Source: Musa acuminata AAA Group
Lineage: Eukaryota; Streptophyta; Magnoliopsida; Zingiberales; Musaceae
NCBI RefSeq assembly: GCF_036884655.1
Contig: NC_088342.1
Coordinates: 16,639,001 to 16,703,000 of the forward strand
Length of the DNA: 64,000 nt
Direction of reading: 5' to 3'
A program made the translations under genes and the position numbers. Shown one piece after another: positions 18,867-30,205 of this stretch (the stretch's first letter is position 1; each line of letters opens with the position of its first letter). The notes under the pieces are model-generated. The model did no database searches and was not told the origin of the DNA. It was given only the letters and a program-made list of their open reading frames with translations.

Positions 18867-20432
18867 CTACAAAAGAGGATGATTTTTAGGTACCCATTTG
18901 ATTTTGGGTGCCTCAAAAATTGATCCACTAACTTTGTTATTTATTATTGAATCCTTTATAGTTCCTTTAGGAACCCATATTAATTTTTGTGAACTAATTT
19001 TCCTAAATGGACATTTGTAGGCAATATGTCCGGATTTGCAACAGAAGTTGCATTTCATATAAGAGGAAACATGTAATGTAGGTCCTTTTATGAAAGTGGT
19101 AGGATTTTGATGTAATCCTTTTACAAATCCAATTCCATTTCTATTTGCGATGTGACCCTTGTGTGCAAGGATCATGTCTAATCCTTTGCTACCAACCTTA
19201 AACTTATTTAAGGTTTCTTTAAGAAGTAAATTTTCATTTTTTATTGCTTCTAAATGCTCACACTTAGAGCATGGAGGAGTTTGAAGACTATCAAACTTAT
19301 TTTGTAGTAAAGCATGCTCTTTCTTTAAGATACTTAACTTCTTGCTAACAGTTCTACATTCATCAAATAATTCATGAAAAGTGATAGAGAGTTCTTCAAA
19401 AGATAAATCTTCATTAAATAAATCACATACCTCTTCTCCTAAAGCCATTAGCGCATAATGAGCAACTTGCTCGGTGTTGGACTCCTCTTCTTCGGACGCA
19501 CTTGAATCATCCCACGTTGCCTTGAGCGCCTTCTTCTTTGATGTTCTCTTTTTGGCTTGAGAACAATCGTTCTTGTAGTGTCCCGGTTTTTTGCATTCAT
19601 AGCAAATCACTTGGTCCTTCTTTTGTTCAAATTTGTTTTTTGTATTATTTTTAAATTTGTTCTTTCTTAAGTATTTCTTAAATTTTTGAGTCAAAAGTGC
19701 AATGTCATTGTCACTGTCCTCATCACTTGATGTTCCTTTCAAGTGGTCTTCTTGTGATTTGAGTGCCATATCCTTCCTGTTCTTTGGAAGGGGGTTCTCG
19801 AGCTCGTCATGAGCTTGACATGTCATTTCGTAGGTCATTAGAGACCCAATGAGTTCTTCAAGAGGGAATGTTTTAAGGTCTTTGGCCTCTTGAATGGCCG
19901 TAACTTTTGGATCCCAACTTTTAGGGAGAGATCTTAAGATTTTAGTTACTAGTTCAAAGTTAGTAAAATCTTTACCAAGAGCTTTGAGTCCATTGATGAC
20001 ATCCGTAAACCGGGTGTACATGTCTCCGATGGACTCACTTGGTTTCATTCGGAAAAGTTCGTAAGAGTGCACAAGGATGTTGATTTTGGACTTTTTCACT
20101 CGGCTAGTGCCTTCATGAGTGACCTCAAGAGTTCTCCAAATATCAAAGGCCGAATCGCAAATTGAAACAGGATTAAATTCATTTTTGTCTAGTGCACAAA
20201 ACAAGGCATTCATAGCCTTTGCATTTAAAGCAAAAACCTTCTTCTCCGATTCATTCCATTCGCTCATCGGAAGAGAAGATTTTTGAAATCCGTTTTCAAC
20301 AATAGACCAAAGCTCAAAGTCCATAGAAATGAGGAAGATCCTCATGCGAGTCTTCCAATATGTGTAATCCGACCCATTAAACAAAGGTGGTCGTGCAATA
20401 GAGTGGCCCTCTTGCATGCCGGAGTAAGCCAT
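18867..20432 (-). CDS. gag of element H, intact
   Basis: 521 aa. The N-terminal YTYWKTRMRIFL region (about 1-50) is followed by a UBN2-like gag core (about 65-205). An acidic Ser-rich stretch lies near 230-245. The first zinc knuckle is CYECKKPGHYKNDC (C277, C280, H285, C290), a coiled-coil-like region spans about 345-412, and the second zinc knuckle is CNFCCKSGHIAYKC (C461, C464, H469, C474). Gag forms the cytoplasmic virus-like particle and packages RNA. The start ATG lies 38 bases after the PBS. It ends with TAG, after which the pol frame continues without a shift; the same arrangement exists in B, E and G. Confidence 0.92.
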   Translation of the reverse strand: MAYSGMQEGHSIARPPLFNGSDYTYWKTRMRIFLISMDFELWSIVENGFQKSSLPMSEWNESEKKVFALNAKAMNALFCALDKNEFNPVSICDSAFDIWRTLEVTHEGTSRVKKSKINILVHSYELFRMKPSESIGDMYTRFTDVINGLKALGKDFTNFELVTKILRSLPKSWDPKVTAIQEAKDLKTFPLEELIGSLMTYEMTCQAHDELENPLPKNRKDMALKSQEDHLKGTSSDEDSDNDIALLTQKFKKYLRKNKFKNNTKNKFEQKKDQVICYECKKPGHYKNDCSQAKKRTSKKKALKATWDDSSASEEEESNTEQVAHYALMALGEEVCDLFNEDLSFEELSITFHELFDECRTVSKKLSILKKEHALLQNKFDSLQTPPCSKCEHLEAIKNENLLLKETLNKFKVGSKGLDMILAHKGHIANRNGIGFVKGLHQNPTTFIKGPTLHVSSYMKCNFCCKSGHIAYKCPFRKISSQKLIWVPKGTIKDSIINNKVSGSIFEAPKIKWVPKNHPLL

Positions 20433-20470
20433 CTCTCTTGGGTATTAAACCAAATATGAGAGATAACCTG

Positions 20471-20482
20471 GCTCTGATACCA
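20471..20482 (-). promoter_or_regulatory. Primer binding site of H
   Basis: Minus strand TGGTATCAGAGC, complementary to the 3' end of initiator Met-tRNA, two bases inside the LTR. Confidence 0.9.
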
Positions 20483-20484
20483 CT

Positions 20485-21699
20485 TGTTAGGATCGGAGCG
20501 GCACTAAGAGGGGGGGGGGGTGAATTAGTGCAGCGGATTAAAACTTCGGTTTTAGAAAAATCTTTCGTACAATAAGAACGGAACTTGAAAAGCTTAACTT
20601 GAAAGCGTATTCTTAAAGTTGCGCAGCAAAGGTAATAAGGAACTAAAGCATGTAAGAAGGTTTGCAGTAATGTAAACAACAATAATGAAATGCAAACCAG
20701 AGATTACGCCGATTTTAGAGTGGTTCGGTCAAATGACCTACATCCACTTGCGAGGCCCCTCTTCGATGAGGCTCCCACCTTCCACTAGCAAATCTCTTGA
20801 AATGGAAGGATAAATACCCCTCTTACAACCTTTTACAAACAGTTCAACCTCTTACAAATTTTCAATAAGAAAGAAGGAGGAGAACTCTCTAGCAAATTGA
20901 AAACAAGACTTGCTAAGACTTTCTAAGACTTTTCTCTCAATCAAAATGCTTCTCAAAAGTTGTAATCTCAGCTGAGATTTGAGGGGTATTTATAGGCTTC
21001 AAGATGATTCAAATTTGGGCTCCAAAATTTGAATTCTCTTTGGGTTCCCGATGCTGGCAGTGCCACCGCCCAGCCAAGCGGTGCCACCGCCCAACGCTCG
21101 GGTACTGGATGGTGCAACCACCCAGCCCAGGAGGTGTCACCGCCGAGCTCTCGGGTGTTGGGCGGTGCCACCGCTTGGCTCTCCGGTTCGCTGGTTTGGC
21201 TTAGTTTTAGCCCAAACCAAATCTGACTTTGGGCCCAGTTGGCCCCTAACCAAGATATAGGATTATCTCTTAATCCTAATCTTAATTACAAGTGAACTAC
21301 ATAACCAAAACTCATCCTAAGCAAGTTTTCAACCGCGAACGTCGAGTCTTGTTCCGGCGAGCTTTCCGACGAACTTTCTTCCGACGGACTCCCATCAAGC
21401 TCCCGATCTTGTGATGACTTTAACGAGTAGCCGAGCCTTCTCGGTGATCTCCGTGAACCTCCGACGATCTCTTCGGCGAACTTCCGAAAATTCCGATAGG
21501 TTCCCGATTTCTTCTCAGTTGGTTCCGGCAACATCTCCGACGATTCTTCGGACTCTTAAACGTCCATCGATCTTGACTCCGGTATCCTTGCTTTATGTTT
21601 TTTGGTTATCGTAGTTAATCCTACACACTTAACTCAATAATATGGATTAGATCAATTAACCCACCAATTGATTATATCATTAAAATCCGAGATTCAATA
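20485..21699 (-). repeat. 5' LTR of H
   Basis: 1215 bp, ending CGATCCTAACA at the PBS side. The outer end reads TATTGAATC, so the terminal TG has mutated to TA. TATA box near 20987-20994, palindrome array 21054-21177, 11-base poly(C) tract. Confidence 0.92.
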
Positions 21700-21704
21700 G
21701 ATCG

Positions 21705-22077
21705 ATTTACCACTATCAATAGAAACCTGCTCAAAAGACTTAGGTGCACCTTTAGCAATGGTGTTTGGGTTAGGCAACCTAAAAGGACTGATCCAGTTCC
21801 CCCACCAGTTGAACACCACGAAACATCAATTTTTAGGGGAAATGAATCTCCTTCTCTTAGTCCCTTTGGTGCAGCACCTTCAGAATCTGCTCCTGCTTCA
21901 TCCTCTTAAGAACTCATTATGGCAGAATTACATTAGATCAAATCACAACAAGAACAACTCAAATCACAACATGAGCAAATTCAAATTCAGCAAATTGAAA
22001 TTTTGAAGGAACTACGACAAATGAATCAAAAAATAGATGTCATGTATAAAAACTATGGATTTCCTACCAAGGATTAA
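21705..22077 (+). pseudogene. ORF3 of element B, 3' part
   Basis: Continues the interrupted ORF3 after the second GATCG (21700-21704). It encodes the conserved KDLGAPLAMVFG-equivalent in another frame, the Pro-rich PPPVEHHETSIFRGNES-type linker and the Gln-rich tail. Stops occur near 21907 and 21933, and the frame finishes with TAA at 22075-22077. Confidence 0.8.
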
Positions 22078-22996
22078 TCGATATGCCTTCTTATTCTGTT
22101 ACCTTGACATGTGATCCTTGTATGATTACTCTTAATGCCAAGTTAAAGTTTTGCCATCTTCCTTCTTTTGTATGAAAGCCATGCTGCTTTAAACGAATGA
22201 TGAATTTTTCAAATATGATGAATTTTGAATGAATGATGATTTCTTTCTACTAAAATGAATTTTAGATTCTGTTTAATAAGCTGAAATTTTGTAAAATCTT
22301 ATGATTGCCGATTGTTCAATCTTCATGGTGAATTTTCAATCACAAATTGTATAATTCAAAGTCTCATCTCCTTTTTGTTAATGACAAAGGGGGAGAAGAA
22401 TGTGCAAAAGATTGATGACTTGTGTAATATATGAATATGTTGTATAATGCAAATGTGATAGCATGACTTATATGAATTGCAGAAGCTTGTGTAATGCAAA
22501 TGTCTTATATGCATCGCAAATGTGATAGCATGACTTATATGAATTGCAAAAGCTAATATGTTGTGTAATGCAAATGTCTTATATGCATCGCAAAAATGTC
22601 TTATATGCATCGCAAAACGTTTTGAGAATATCGCAATATGAATGTTTTAAGATTGGTTGTCGTTTCATCTCATGATCATATGAAATCATGCCTTACATTT
22701 ATATCATGAGATGTATGTTGAAAGTTAATATCTCTTATCAAAATGATAATTGTCATTTATCATTCGACTTGAAAATAATTTTCATAGCTTGAAATTATGA
22801 TAAATACGAAGTTTCGTATTTGCTCATTCTTATAGAAAATAACGATAAGTTCAACGGATAGAACTTATCGATTTGGGCTTGAATTCAAAGAAATTGAATT
22901 CAAGAGTTTTTATCTTCTCATTATATAACATGTAGATAGGGGGAGTTATGTTTAACTCCATCATCAATTGATTATCATCATCAAAAAAGGGGAGAT
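22078..22996 (+). other. 3' non-coding region of element B
   Basis: Contains the internal polypurine-like tract (22381-22398), a block of repeats with ATGCAAATG, CTTATATGCATCGCAAA and TGACTTATATGAATTGC (22434-22620), and the terminal tract AAAAAAGGGGAGAT (22983-22996) next to the LTR. Confidence 0.75.
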
Positions 22997-24241
22997 TGTT
23001 GAATCTCGAATTTTGATGATGAAATCAATTGATGGGTTAGTTAATCTAATCCATATTATTGTTTTGAGTGTGCAGGATTAATTACGATAACTTGAAGACA
23101 TAAAGCAAGTCTACCGGATTCAAGTTCGATGGGTGTTTGAGAGTCCACCGAAAGTCCGAAGATTCGTCAGAAGTGTTGCCGGAACCAACCGAGAAGCAAT
23201 CGGGGACTTGCCGAAATTTTTGGAAGTCCACCGGAGAGATCGTCGGAGGTTCGCGGAGATCACCAAGAAGGTTTGGCTACTTGCCAAAGACTCATTGAAC
23301 TCGCCACAAGACTGGGAGCCTACTGGGAGTCCGCTAGAAGAAATCAGAGGGTGTATCGGAAGTCCACCAGAAGTTCGCCGGAAAGCTCGCCAGAAGGAAA
23401 CTCAACATTGCCAGTTAAAAATCTGCTTAGGACTGTCTTAATTTCATAGTTTGCATGTAATTAGGGTTAGGATTAAGACTTAATCTTATAATCTGGTTAG
23501 GGGCCAACTAGGCCCGAATTTGGACTGGTTTGGGCCAAGTTTGGAGCCCAATCAGTGATCTGAAAAGTCTAGGTGGTGGCAACGCCCAGCACCTGAGAGG
23601 TCTGATGGTGGCACCACAGGACTAGGCGATGGCACCGCTAGTACACTATCAGTGTCAGACACTGACTGGCGGTGGCACCGCCAGCATTGGGAAACCCAAA
23701 AACAATTCAAATTTGGAGCCTAAATTTGAATTGTTTGAGAAGCAATAGAGAAGCAATAGATTGAGATACAATTTTGAGAATACAACTTTTTGAGAAGCAA
23801 TAGATTGAGATAAAAGCCTTAGCAAAGTCTTTAGCAAGCCTTGTTTTTCAATTGCTTGAGTGTTCACCTCCTTCCTTTTCATTAAAAATTTGTAAGAGTG
23901 TGAACCACTTATAAAAGGTTGTAAAAAGGGTATTTGTCCTTCCTCTTCAAAGTAATTTGCTAGTGGAAGTTGGGAGCCTCATCGAAGAAGGCTTCGCAAG
24001 TGGATGTAGGTCATTTGACTGAACTACTTTAAATTGGTGTGTTCCTTGAATTTGTGAGTACTTACCTTTCTGAAATTGTTATTTACACTGTAGCAAGCTT
24101 TCGTTTTCTTCTTCTTACTTTACTCAAGTTACTGTCGAATCTAAATCTCCTCGTATTTACGAATTCATTTTCAAACTTACAAGTTTTAATCCGCAGCACT
24201 AATTCACCCCCCCCCCCCTTAGTGCCGCTTCGATCCTAACA
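22997..24241 (+). repeat. 3' LTR of element B
   Basis: 1245 bp, TGTTGAATC...GATCCTAACA. It shares variants with 4259-5540, such as TCGATGGGTGTTTGAGAGTC. The palindrome array (23571-23693) is shorter. The segment holding the TATA box is missing near 23732 and replaced by a partial duplication of GAGAAGCAATAGATTGAGA. It carries a 12-C tract. The flank after it is GTAATTTTTG, not a PBS. Confidence 0.9.
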
Positions 24242-25318
24242 GTAATTTTTGTCGGAACCAGCCGAGAAGTCTCAGAGCATGCCAGAGAAGCTCGTCGGAA
24301 CTCGCCAAGAAGATCTTCGTGAAGTTTAGGAGCTTGCCGAGAGTCAGCCGGAACATTGCCGAGAGATCGACGAAAGTTCGCCGGAAGTTCGCCGGAAGCT
24401 CACCAAAAGAATAGACATAGGGACTTGTTTAGCTTAGCAAATGTCTTAGGATTTCAAGTTAGCGCGTAATTGGGCTTGGATTTGGGCCAACCCATTTAGA
24501 GGCCAGCTAGGCCCATATAAGGACTGTGTTGGGCCCAATGAGAGGCCCAAACAGTGCCCTAAGAAGTCTCACCATTGTGGCACAGTCTTCGAGACTATGT
24601 CAGTCGGTGGTACCGCCAGTCTGGGCGGTTGTATCACCCCTGGCAGGGTGCCAGACAGTGTTACCGCCAGTCTGGGTGGTGGTACCGCCCAGCACTGGCC
24701 CCTAGGCGATGGTACCGCTAGACCTGGGTAGTGGTACTGCTCAGGGCAGTGTCAGCATCAGACTGACATTGGGCGGTGGTACCGCCCATGCCCGGGGAAC
24801 CCGAGATGGGAAAGTTTTAAGCTTCAAGTTTGAATCAACTTGAACCCTATAAATACCCCTCTTATCCCTGGTTAAAACACACAAGCACAAAGAGTTTAAA
24901 AAAGAAAGAAACGCTGCTAAAATCTTGTGTGGTCTCCTCTCCCTCTTCTAAGTGTTAGACTAGTTTGAGAGAGGAGTAAATGAGTGGTTGTAAGGGTTGT
25001 ATCCTAAACCTGGTAAAAGGAGAAGAGGGGTGTAAAAGGTTATTGGCCTTCGCCTATTGAAGAAGGCCTCTAGTGGATGCCGGTGACCTCGTCGGAGGAG
25101 GAAGCCGAAAGTGGATGTCGGTCACATTGACCGAACCACTCTAAAATCTGGTTTGCATTTATGTCTTGAGCAATTTACTTTAACTATAAACCTCTTCAAT
25201 TACTTACTGCCTTCAATTCATTTACGAACGTATTTCAAAGTTAAGATTCCGAAATCAATTTTCTATGTCGAAATTAGCTTTTATCGTATAAAGGTTTTTT
25301 GAAGACATAGTTTTTACC
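24242..25318 (+). repeat. Truncated family 2 LTR (element C)
   Basis: Matches 26041-27100 of the next LTR but lacks the LTR beginning (about 500 bp) and the last 50 bp or so. Palindrome array with GGTGGTACCGCC variants at 24594-24788, TATAAATA at 24848-24855. Element B appears to have inserted into it on the left. Confidence 0.75.
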
Positions 25319-25521
25319 GCTAGAACTTCTCCTTTTTGCTGATGACAAAGGGGGAGAAGTATATTGCTGTCATGCATGATTTGATCATGACATGTTGCTT
25401 GGATTTTTGAATCCAAGAGTTTCTATCAATATGGCATATTGATAGGGTAAGTTTGTTTAAACTCCGAGAGTTAAGGTTAACTCCGTCATCGATTGGTTGT
25501 CATCATCAAAAAGGGGGAGAT
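25319..25521 (+). other. Remnant 3' interior of element C with two polypurine tracts
   Basis: The LTR sequence breaks off at TTTTTACCGCT and passes into CTTCTCCTTTTTGCTGATGACAAAGGGGGAGAAG (written here as two parts: CTTCTCCTTTTTGCT, then GATGACAAAGGGGGAGAAG). The terminal tract AAAAAGGGGGAGAT follows at 25508-25521. The whole gag-pol interior of C is missing. Confidence 0.65.
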
Positions 25522-27143
25522 TGTTGAATCTCGGATTTTAATGATGAAATCAATTGATAAGTGTTTATGTTTTAAGCTACATTTTGAGTGATGCAGGATG
25601 CTTCGATCAGGATGAAACAATTAAAGCAGGAAGAATCATGTTGTGCAGAGGGAAAACATGTCAGAAGATTGGACGTCGGGCCGAAGGAACGGTCGACGTA
25701 TTGACAAAAGGCTTCAGGCCATGGATTCGGGCATCAGGCCAAGAAGAGCAGATATTGCACCAAGGATATCGGAGTTGCGGAGTCAACTGGCCGATTGGGC
25801 AGTAGGCCACAAGAGAGGACGATGCGCCGATGAATCGGACGAAGCGTCAAGGGACCAATGACATGCCGAAAAACTTGATTAATGCTTAGTATTAATTGTC
25901 CAGATCAAAGTATATTTTACATGTGCAGGATTAACTACAATAGCAATGCATGAAGCAAAATAAAGTCCCGAAGTCAAGGATGCGATTATGTTGGGAGTTC
26001 GAGAGTTCGTCGGAAATCCGAACATTCATCGGAAGTTCTGTCGGAACCAGCTGAGAAGTCTCAGAGCATGCCAAAGAAGCTCATTGGAACTCGCCAAGAA
26101 GATCATCATGAAGTCCAGGAGCTTGTCGAGAGTCCGCCGAAACATTGCCGAGAGATCGTCGAAAGTTCGTCGGAAGATCGCTAGAAGCTCGTCGGAAGAA
26201 TAGACATAGGGACTTGTTTAGCTTAGCAAATGTCTTAGGATTTCGCAGTTAGCACATAATTGGGCTTGGATTTGGGCCAACCCAATTAGGGGCCAGCTAG
26301 GCCCATATAAGGACTGTGTTGGGCCCAAATAGTGCCCTAACAAGTCTCACCATTATGGCACAGTCTTCGAGACTATGTCAGGTGATGGTACCACTAGTCT
26401 GTGCGGTTGTATCCCCCCTAGCAAGGTGCCAAACAGTGGTATCGCAAGTCTAGGTGGTGGTGCCGCCTAGCACTGGCCCCCAGGCGATGGTACCCCAGAC
26501 CTGGGCAGTGGTACTGTCCAAGGCAGTGTCAGCGTTAGACTGACACTAGGCGGTGGTACCGCCCATGCCTAGGGAACCCGAGATGGGAAAGTTTTAAGAT
26601 TCATGTTTGAATCAACTTGAAGCCTATAAATATCCCTCTCATCCCTGGTTAAAACACACAAGCACAAAGAGTTTCAAAAAGAAAGAAACACTGCTAAAAT
26701 CTTGTGTGATCTCCTCTCCCTCTTCTAAGTGTTAGACTAGATTGAGAGAGGAGTAAGTGAGTGCATGTAAGGGTTGTCTCCTAAACCTGGTAAAAGGAGA
26801 AGAGGGGTGTAAAAGGTTATTGGCCTTCGCCTATTGAAGAAGGCCTCTAGTGGATGCCGGTGACCTCGTCGGAGGAGGAAGCCAAAAGTGGATGTCGGTC
26901 ACGTTGACCGAACCACTCTAAAATCTGGTTTGCATTTATGTCTTGAGTAATTTACTTTAACTGCAAACCTCTTCAATTACTTACTGCCTTCAATTTATTT
27001 ACGAACGTATTTCAAAGTTAAGTTTCCAAAATCGATTTTCTATGTCGAAATTAGCTTTTATCGTACGAAGGTTTTTTGAAGACGTAGTTTTTACCGCTGC
27101 ACTAATTCACCCCCCCTCTTAGTGCCGACTCTTGATCCTAACA
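25522..27143 (+). repeat. LTR shared by C (3') and D (5'), family 2
   Basis: 1622 bp, TGTTGAATCTCGG...TGATCCTAACA, with a polypurine tract on its left and a PBS on its right. The first 400 bp or so (25560-25925) do not match the other family 2 LTRs; after GTGCAGGATTAACTAC it does. Palindrome array 26388-26567, TATA box 26624-26631, 7-C tract. Confidence 0.88.
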
Positions 27144-27145
27144 AT

Positions 27146-27157
27146 TGGTATCAGAGC
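27146..27157 (+). promoter_or_regulatory. Primer binding site of element D
   Basis: TGGTATCAGAGC, an exact match to the initiator Met-tRNA type, two bases after the LTR. Confidence 0.9.
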
Positions 27158-27192
27158 CTCATTTTCTAATTTGGTTTAACACCCAAATAGAA

Positions 27193-28170
27193 ATGGCTCT
27201 TTTTGGCTTTCAAGAGGGTCACTCTCTCATTCATCCTCCCTTTTTCAATGGGACGGACTACACTTATTGGAAAACTCGAATGAGAGTTTTCTTGCTTTCA
27301 TTGAATCTCAATTTATGGCACATAGTCGAATCCAGTTTTCAAATGTCTGCTCTTCCAATGAACCATTGGAATGATTTGGAGAAGAAGACGTTTTCTCTAA
27401 ATGCAAAGGCTATGAATGCCTTATTTTGCACCTTAGACAAAAATGAGTTTAATCGGGTTTCTATGTGAGAAACGACTTTCGACATTTGGCACACTCTTGA
27501 AATCACACATGAAGGCAATAGCGAAGCTAAGGATTCTAAAGTTAATTTTTTAATGCATGATTTTAAACCTTTTCGAATGAAGCCAAGTGAAACTGTTGTT
27601 GACATGTACACCCGTTTTACAGATGTCGTCAATGGTTTAAAAGCACTTAATAAAAGTTTTTCAGATTTTGAACTCGTTAACAAGATCTTAAGATCACTTT
27701 CTAAAACTTGGGAATCGAAAGTAACCGCAATATAAGAAACAAAGAATTTAAATATTTTTTCACTTGAAGAACTTATCGGTTCATTGATGACATATGAAAT
27801 GGTGCACAATGTACATGATGAACATGATGAACAAAACTACCTTCCAAAGGACAGGAAGGATTTCGAACTTAGAACATTTGAAGACCACTTGAGCATAAGC
27901 TCAAGTGATAGTGAACATTATCTCCTTACTAATAAATTTAAAAAGTTCATGAAACAAAAATTAAAGAATAAAAAGAACGGAACTACTTGCTTTGAATGCT
28001 AGAAGAAGAACATAAATGGGGATGAATCGAGCTCCTCCGAAGACGAGGAGAAAATCAACACAGGCGAGGTGGCAAACTACGTCTTAACGGCTTTCGACGT
28101 TGAGATAATCAAAATGCCTTTAGTTTATTTTGAAATTACATAATGCTTCTCATGACTTATTTTTAATTTA
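27193..28170 (+). pseudogene. gag of element D, truncated and decayed
   Basis: Starts MALFGFQEGHSLIHPPFFNG, then YTYWKTRMRVFL, a divergent family 2 gag. TGA at 27466-27468, TAA near 27735 and TAG at 28000-28002 inside the first zinc knuckle (CFEC, then stop). After an acidic Ser/Glu stretch (near 28025-28060) and a TGEVANYVLTAF-like segment, similarity fades near 28170. No protease or later pol can be recognised before element E begins at 29000. Confidence 0.8.
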
Positions 28171-28999
28171 TTTTTAATTTAGTTTAAGAAAATTAATTTT
28201 TTTTTGAATTGCATGTTTAATGAAAATGCAAAAATAAAATTGGATCATGCTTACCTTTCCAATGATTTTAAAAATAATCATGAAAAATATATATTTTATG
28301 ATAAACAAACAAAATGATTTTGATTAAAAATATGAAATCATGCTTGATAATTTAATGCATAATGATTATACTTAATGGTTTTATAATTCGAAATTATGCA
28401 TCTTGCGATTTATTGATTATCAATTTTTACCATAATGAAAGTGCCTTCTTAGTCTTTGTCATAATAAATCTTGCACTTTCGGTTTGAAAAATGATACATG
28501 TTTTTATTTGGCATAAATGAAATAAAATCATATGAATTGAGACAACAAAAAAGAGGAAAACATTTTTCTTGAAAATTATTTTTCTCTATCTTATTGATTT
28601 TGATGAATCCATTTGTATTATTTTTACGAATCTCTTGGACTTTGAAAATGATCTTGATTTAATGATTTAAATTTAAATGAGCTTTATCTTGATTTTTCAA
28701 AATTATTAACTTGAGATTTCTTATGCACAGATCAAAATCTCTTATGTTTCTTTTATCCACTTATAAAAAGAGATTTATTGAAATAAATCATGTCTTATGA
28801 CATTCATGAAAAATTGAGACATTATGCATGAATCGAGTTCTCATGAGAATCTATTTACATTTGTCTTCATTAAGTTTTCTTGAAAAGATTTTGATGGTCT
28901 GAATTTAAATGAGTTTTAACAAAATCATGATCTTGGTTTATTGGAATTATTTGAGATCTTCTTTATGAATCAAAATCTTATATCTCCTACGTTTCCTTT
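28171..28999 (+). other. AT-rich decayed interior, probably element D
   Basis: Low-GC sequence without open frames. Fragments such as AATGATCTTGATTTAATGATT and TTAAATGAG (28640-28680 and 28905-28920) vaguely recall the Asp/Asn-rich linker between integrase and RT in the other copies, so this may be extremely decayed pol. I cannot confirm it. Confidence 0.3.
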
Positions 29000-29074
29000 T
29001 GTTAGGATCAAGAGCACTAAGAGGGAGGGGGGGTGAATTAGTGCAGTGAAAAACTTTCGATGATTTAAAATGAT

Positions 29075-29370
29075 GTTCGTACGATAAAGACGATTTCGGT
29101 AAGAAAGCCAATTTAGAAATCACTTTAACTTGTGATCAAGAGAGATGCAGTTAAAGTAAAGATATAGAGACAGTTTGCAGTTAAGATAGAGAACAGAATG
29201 TAATTACAAACCGAAATACGATGTTCGTACGATAAAAGCGATTTCGGTATGAAAGCCGATTCAGAAGTTGCTTTAACATAGATTAGGTGACGTGCAGTTA
29301 AAGTAAAGCTATGAAGGCAGTTTACAGTTAAGATAGAGAACATAAAGTAAATGTAAATCGAGATTTAGAG
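29075..29370 (-). repeat. Two tandem units of about 148 bp in E 3' LTR
   Basis: Each unit begins GTTCGTACGATAAA and includes CACTTTAAC(TT), GCAGTTAAAG and GGCAGTTT. Starts at 29075 and 29223. The E 5' LTR and the LTR at 54018 have three units. Confidence 0.75.
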
Positions 29371-29728
29371 TAGTTCGGTCAATCTTGACCTACATCCACT
29401 TTTGGCTTCCTCCTCCGATGAGGTCACTGACGTCCACTAGAGGCCTTCCTTCAATAGGCGAAGGCCAACCACCCTTTTACAGTTTCACTCCTTTTTATGG
29501 GCTTAGGAGACAACTCTTACATAATTTCTCTCCTCTCTTGAAAGCTTAAAACTTGGAAGAAAAGAGGTAGGAGAACTTCTAGCCTTTACAACACTTTTGA
29601 GCTCTAAAAATCATAGAGTAAGATTGGATTTTTGGTGCCCTTTCAGGAAAGGGTGGGGCATATATAAGCCCCAAACTAGTTTGAATTTGGAGCTCAAAAA
29701 TGTATTTTCTTGGATTTCCGGGGTCCTA

Positions 29729-30205
29729 GCGGTACTACCTCCTGACTGGGGCGGTACAATCGCTTGGCAGCTTGGAGACTGAGCCTCTGGGCAGTGCCAC
29801 CGCCTGACAGGTGTGGTTGCACCACCCAATATCGCTCGAAGACTGAGCCCAAGTGGTGCCACCGCCTGACTTGGGCGGTTGCACCGCCAAGTCTCGCTCG
29901 GAGACTAAGCCTCTGGGCAGTGCCACCGCCTGACAGGTGCGATTGCACCACCCAATATCGCTCGAAGACTGAGCCCAGGTGGTGCCACCGCCTGACTCGA
30001 GCGGTTGCACCGCCAAGTCTCGCTCGGAGACTGAGCCTAGGCAGTGCTACCGCTTGACAGGGGCAGTACCACCGCCTAGTCTCGCTCGGAGACTGAGCCC
30101 AGGTGATACCACCGCCTGACCTAGGCGGTTGCACCGCCCAGCTTTCCTGGGAGACCATCTCCTGGGCGGTGCCACCGTCAACCCTGGCGGTGCCACCGCT
30201 TGGCA
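29729..30205 (-). repeat. Long palindrome array with higher-order repeat
   Basis: About 480 bp of GGCGGTTGCACCGCC/GGTGCCACCGCC variants linked by TCTCGCTCGGAGACTGAGCC spacers, which repeat as longer blocks. The other LTR of the same element has a shorter array (37569-37837), so copy number changes quickly. Confidence 0.8.

Larger units (their letters stand above)
12553..21699 (-). mobile_element. Element H: nearly complete minus-strand family 1 element
   Basis: 9147 bp with LTRs 20485-21699 (5') and 12553-13743 (3'), flanked by target duplication GATCG (12548-12552, 21700-21704). Reading right to left: PBS, gag (intact), pol (broken), spacer with candidate intron, ORF3 (intact), 3' non-coding region, polypurine tract. 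The LTRs show only a few differences in the first 240 bp I compared, plus array and G-tract length changes. It is inserted in B and is the youngest-looking family 1 copy in the window. Confidence 0.95.
4259..24241 (+). mobile_element. Element B: family 1 copia element with two nested insertions
   Basis: LTRs 4259-5540 and 22997-24241 enclose gag, pol and ORF3 in order, all broken. Interruptions: T at 6336-7448 (in gag) and the complete minus-strand element H at 12553-21699 (in ORF3). Without them the element would be about 9.7 kb. After the right LTR there is no primer site, and the sequence passes directly into a family 2 LTR, so B's right end is a true insertion boundary. Its left LTR is continuous with element A. 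Confidence 0.85.

Noticed and set aside
27339..27809. 156-codon antisense frame over D gag (also 36105-36323)
   Set aside because: It mirrors the gag codons on the other strand and has no motif of its own.
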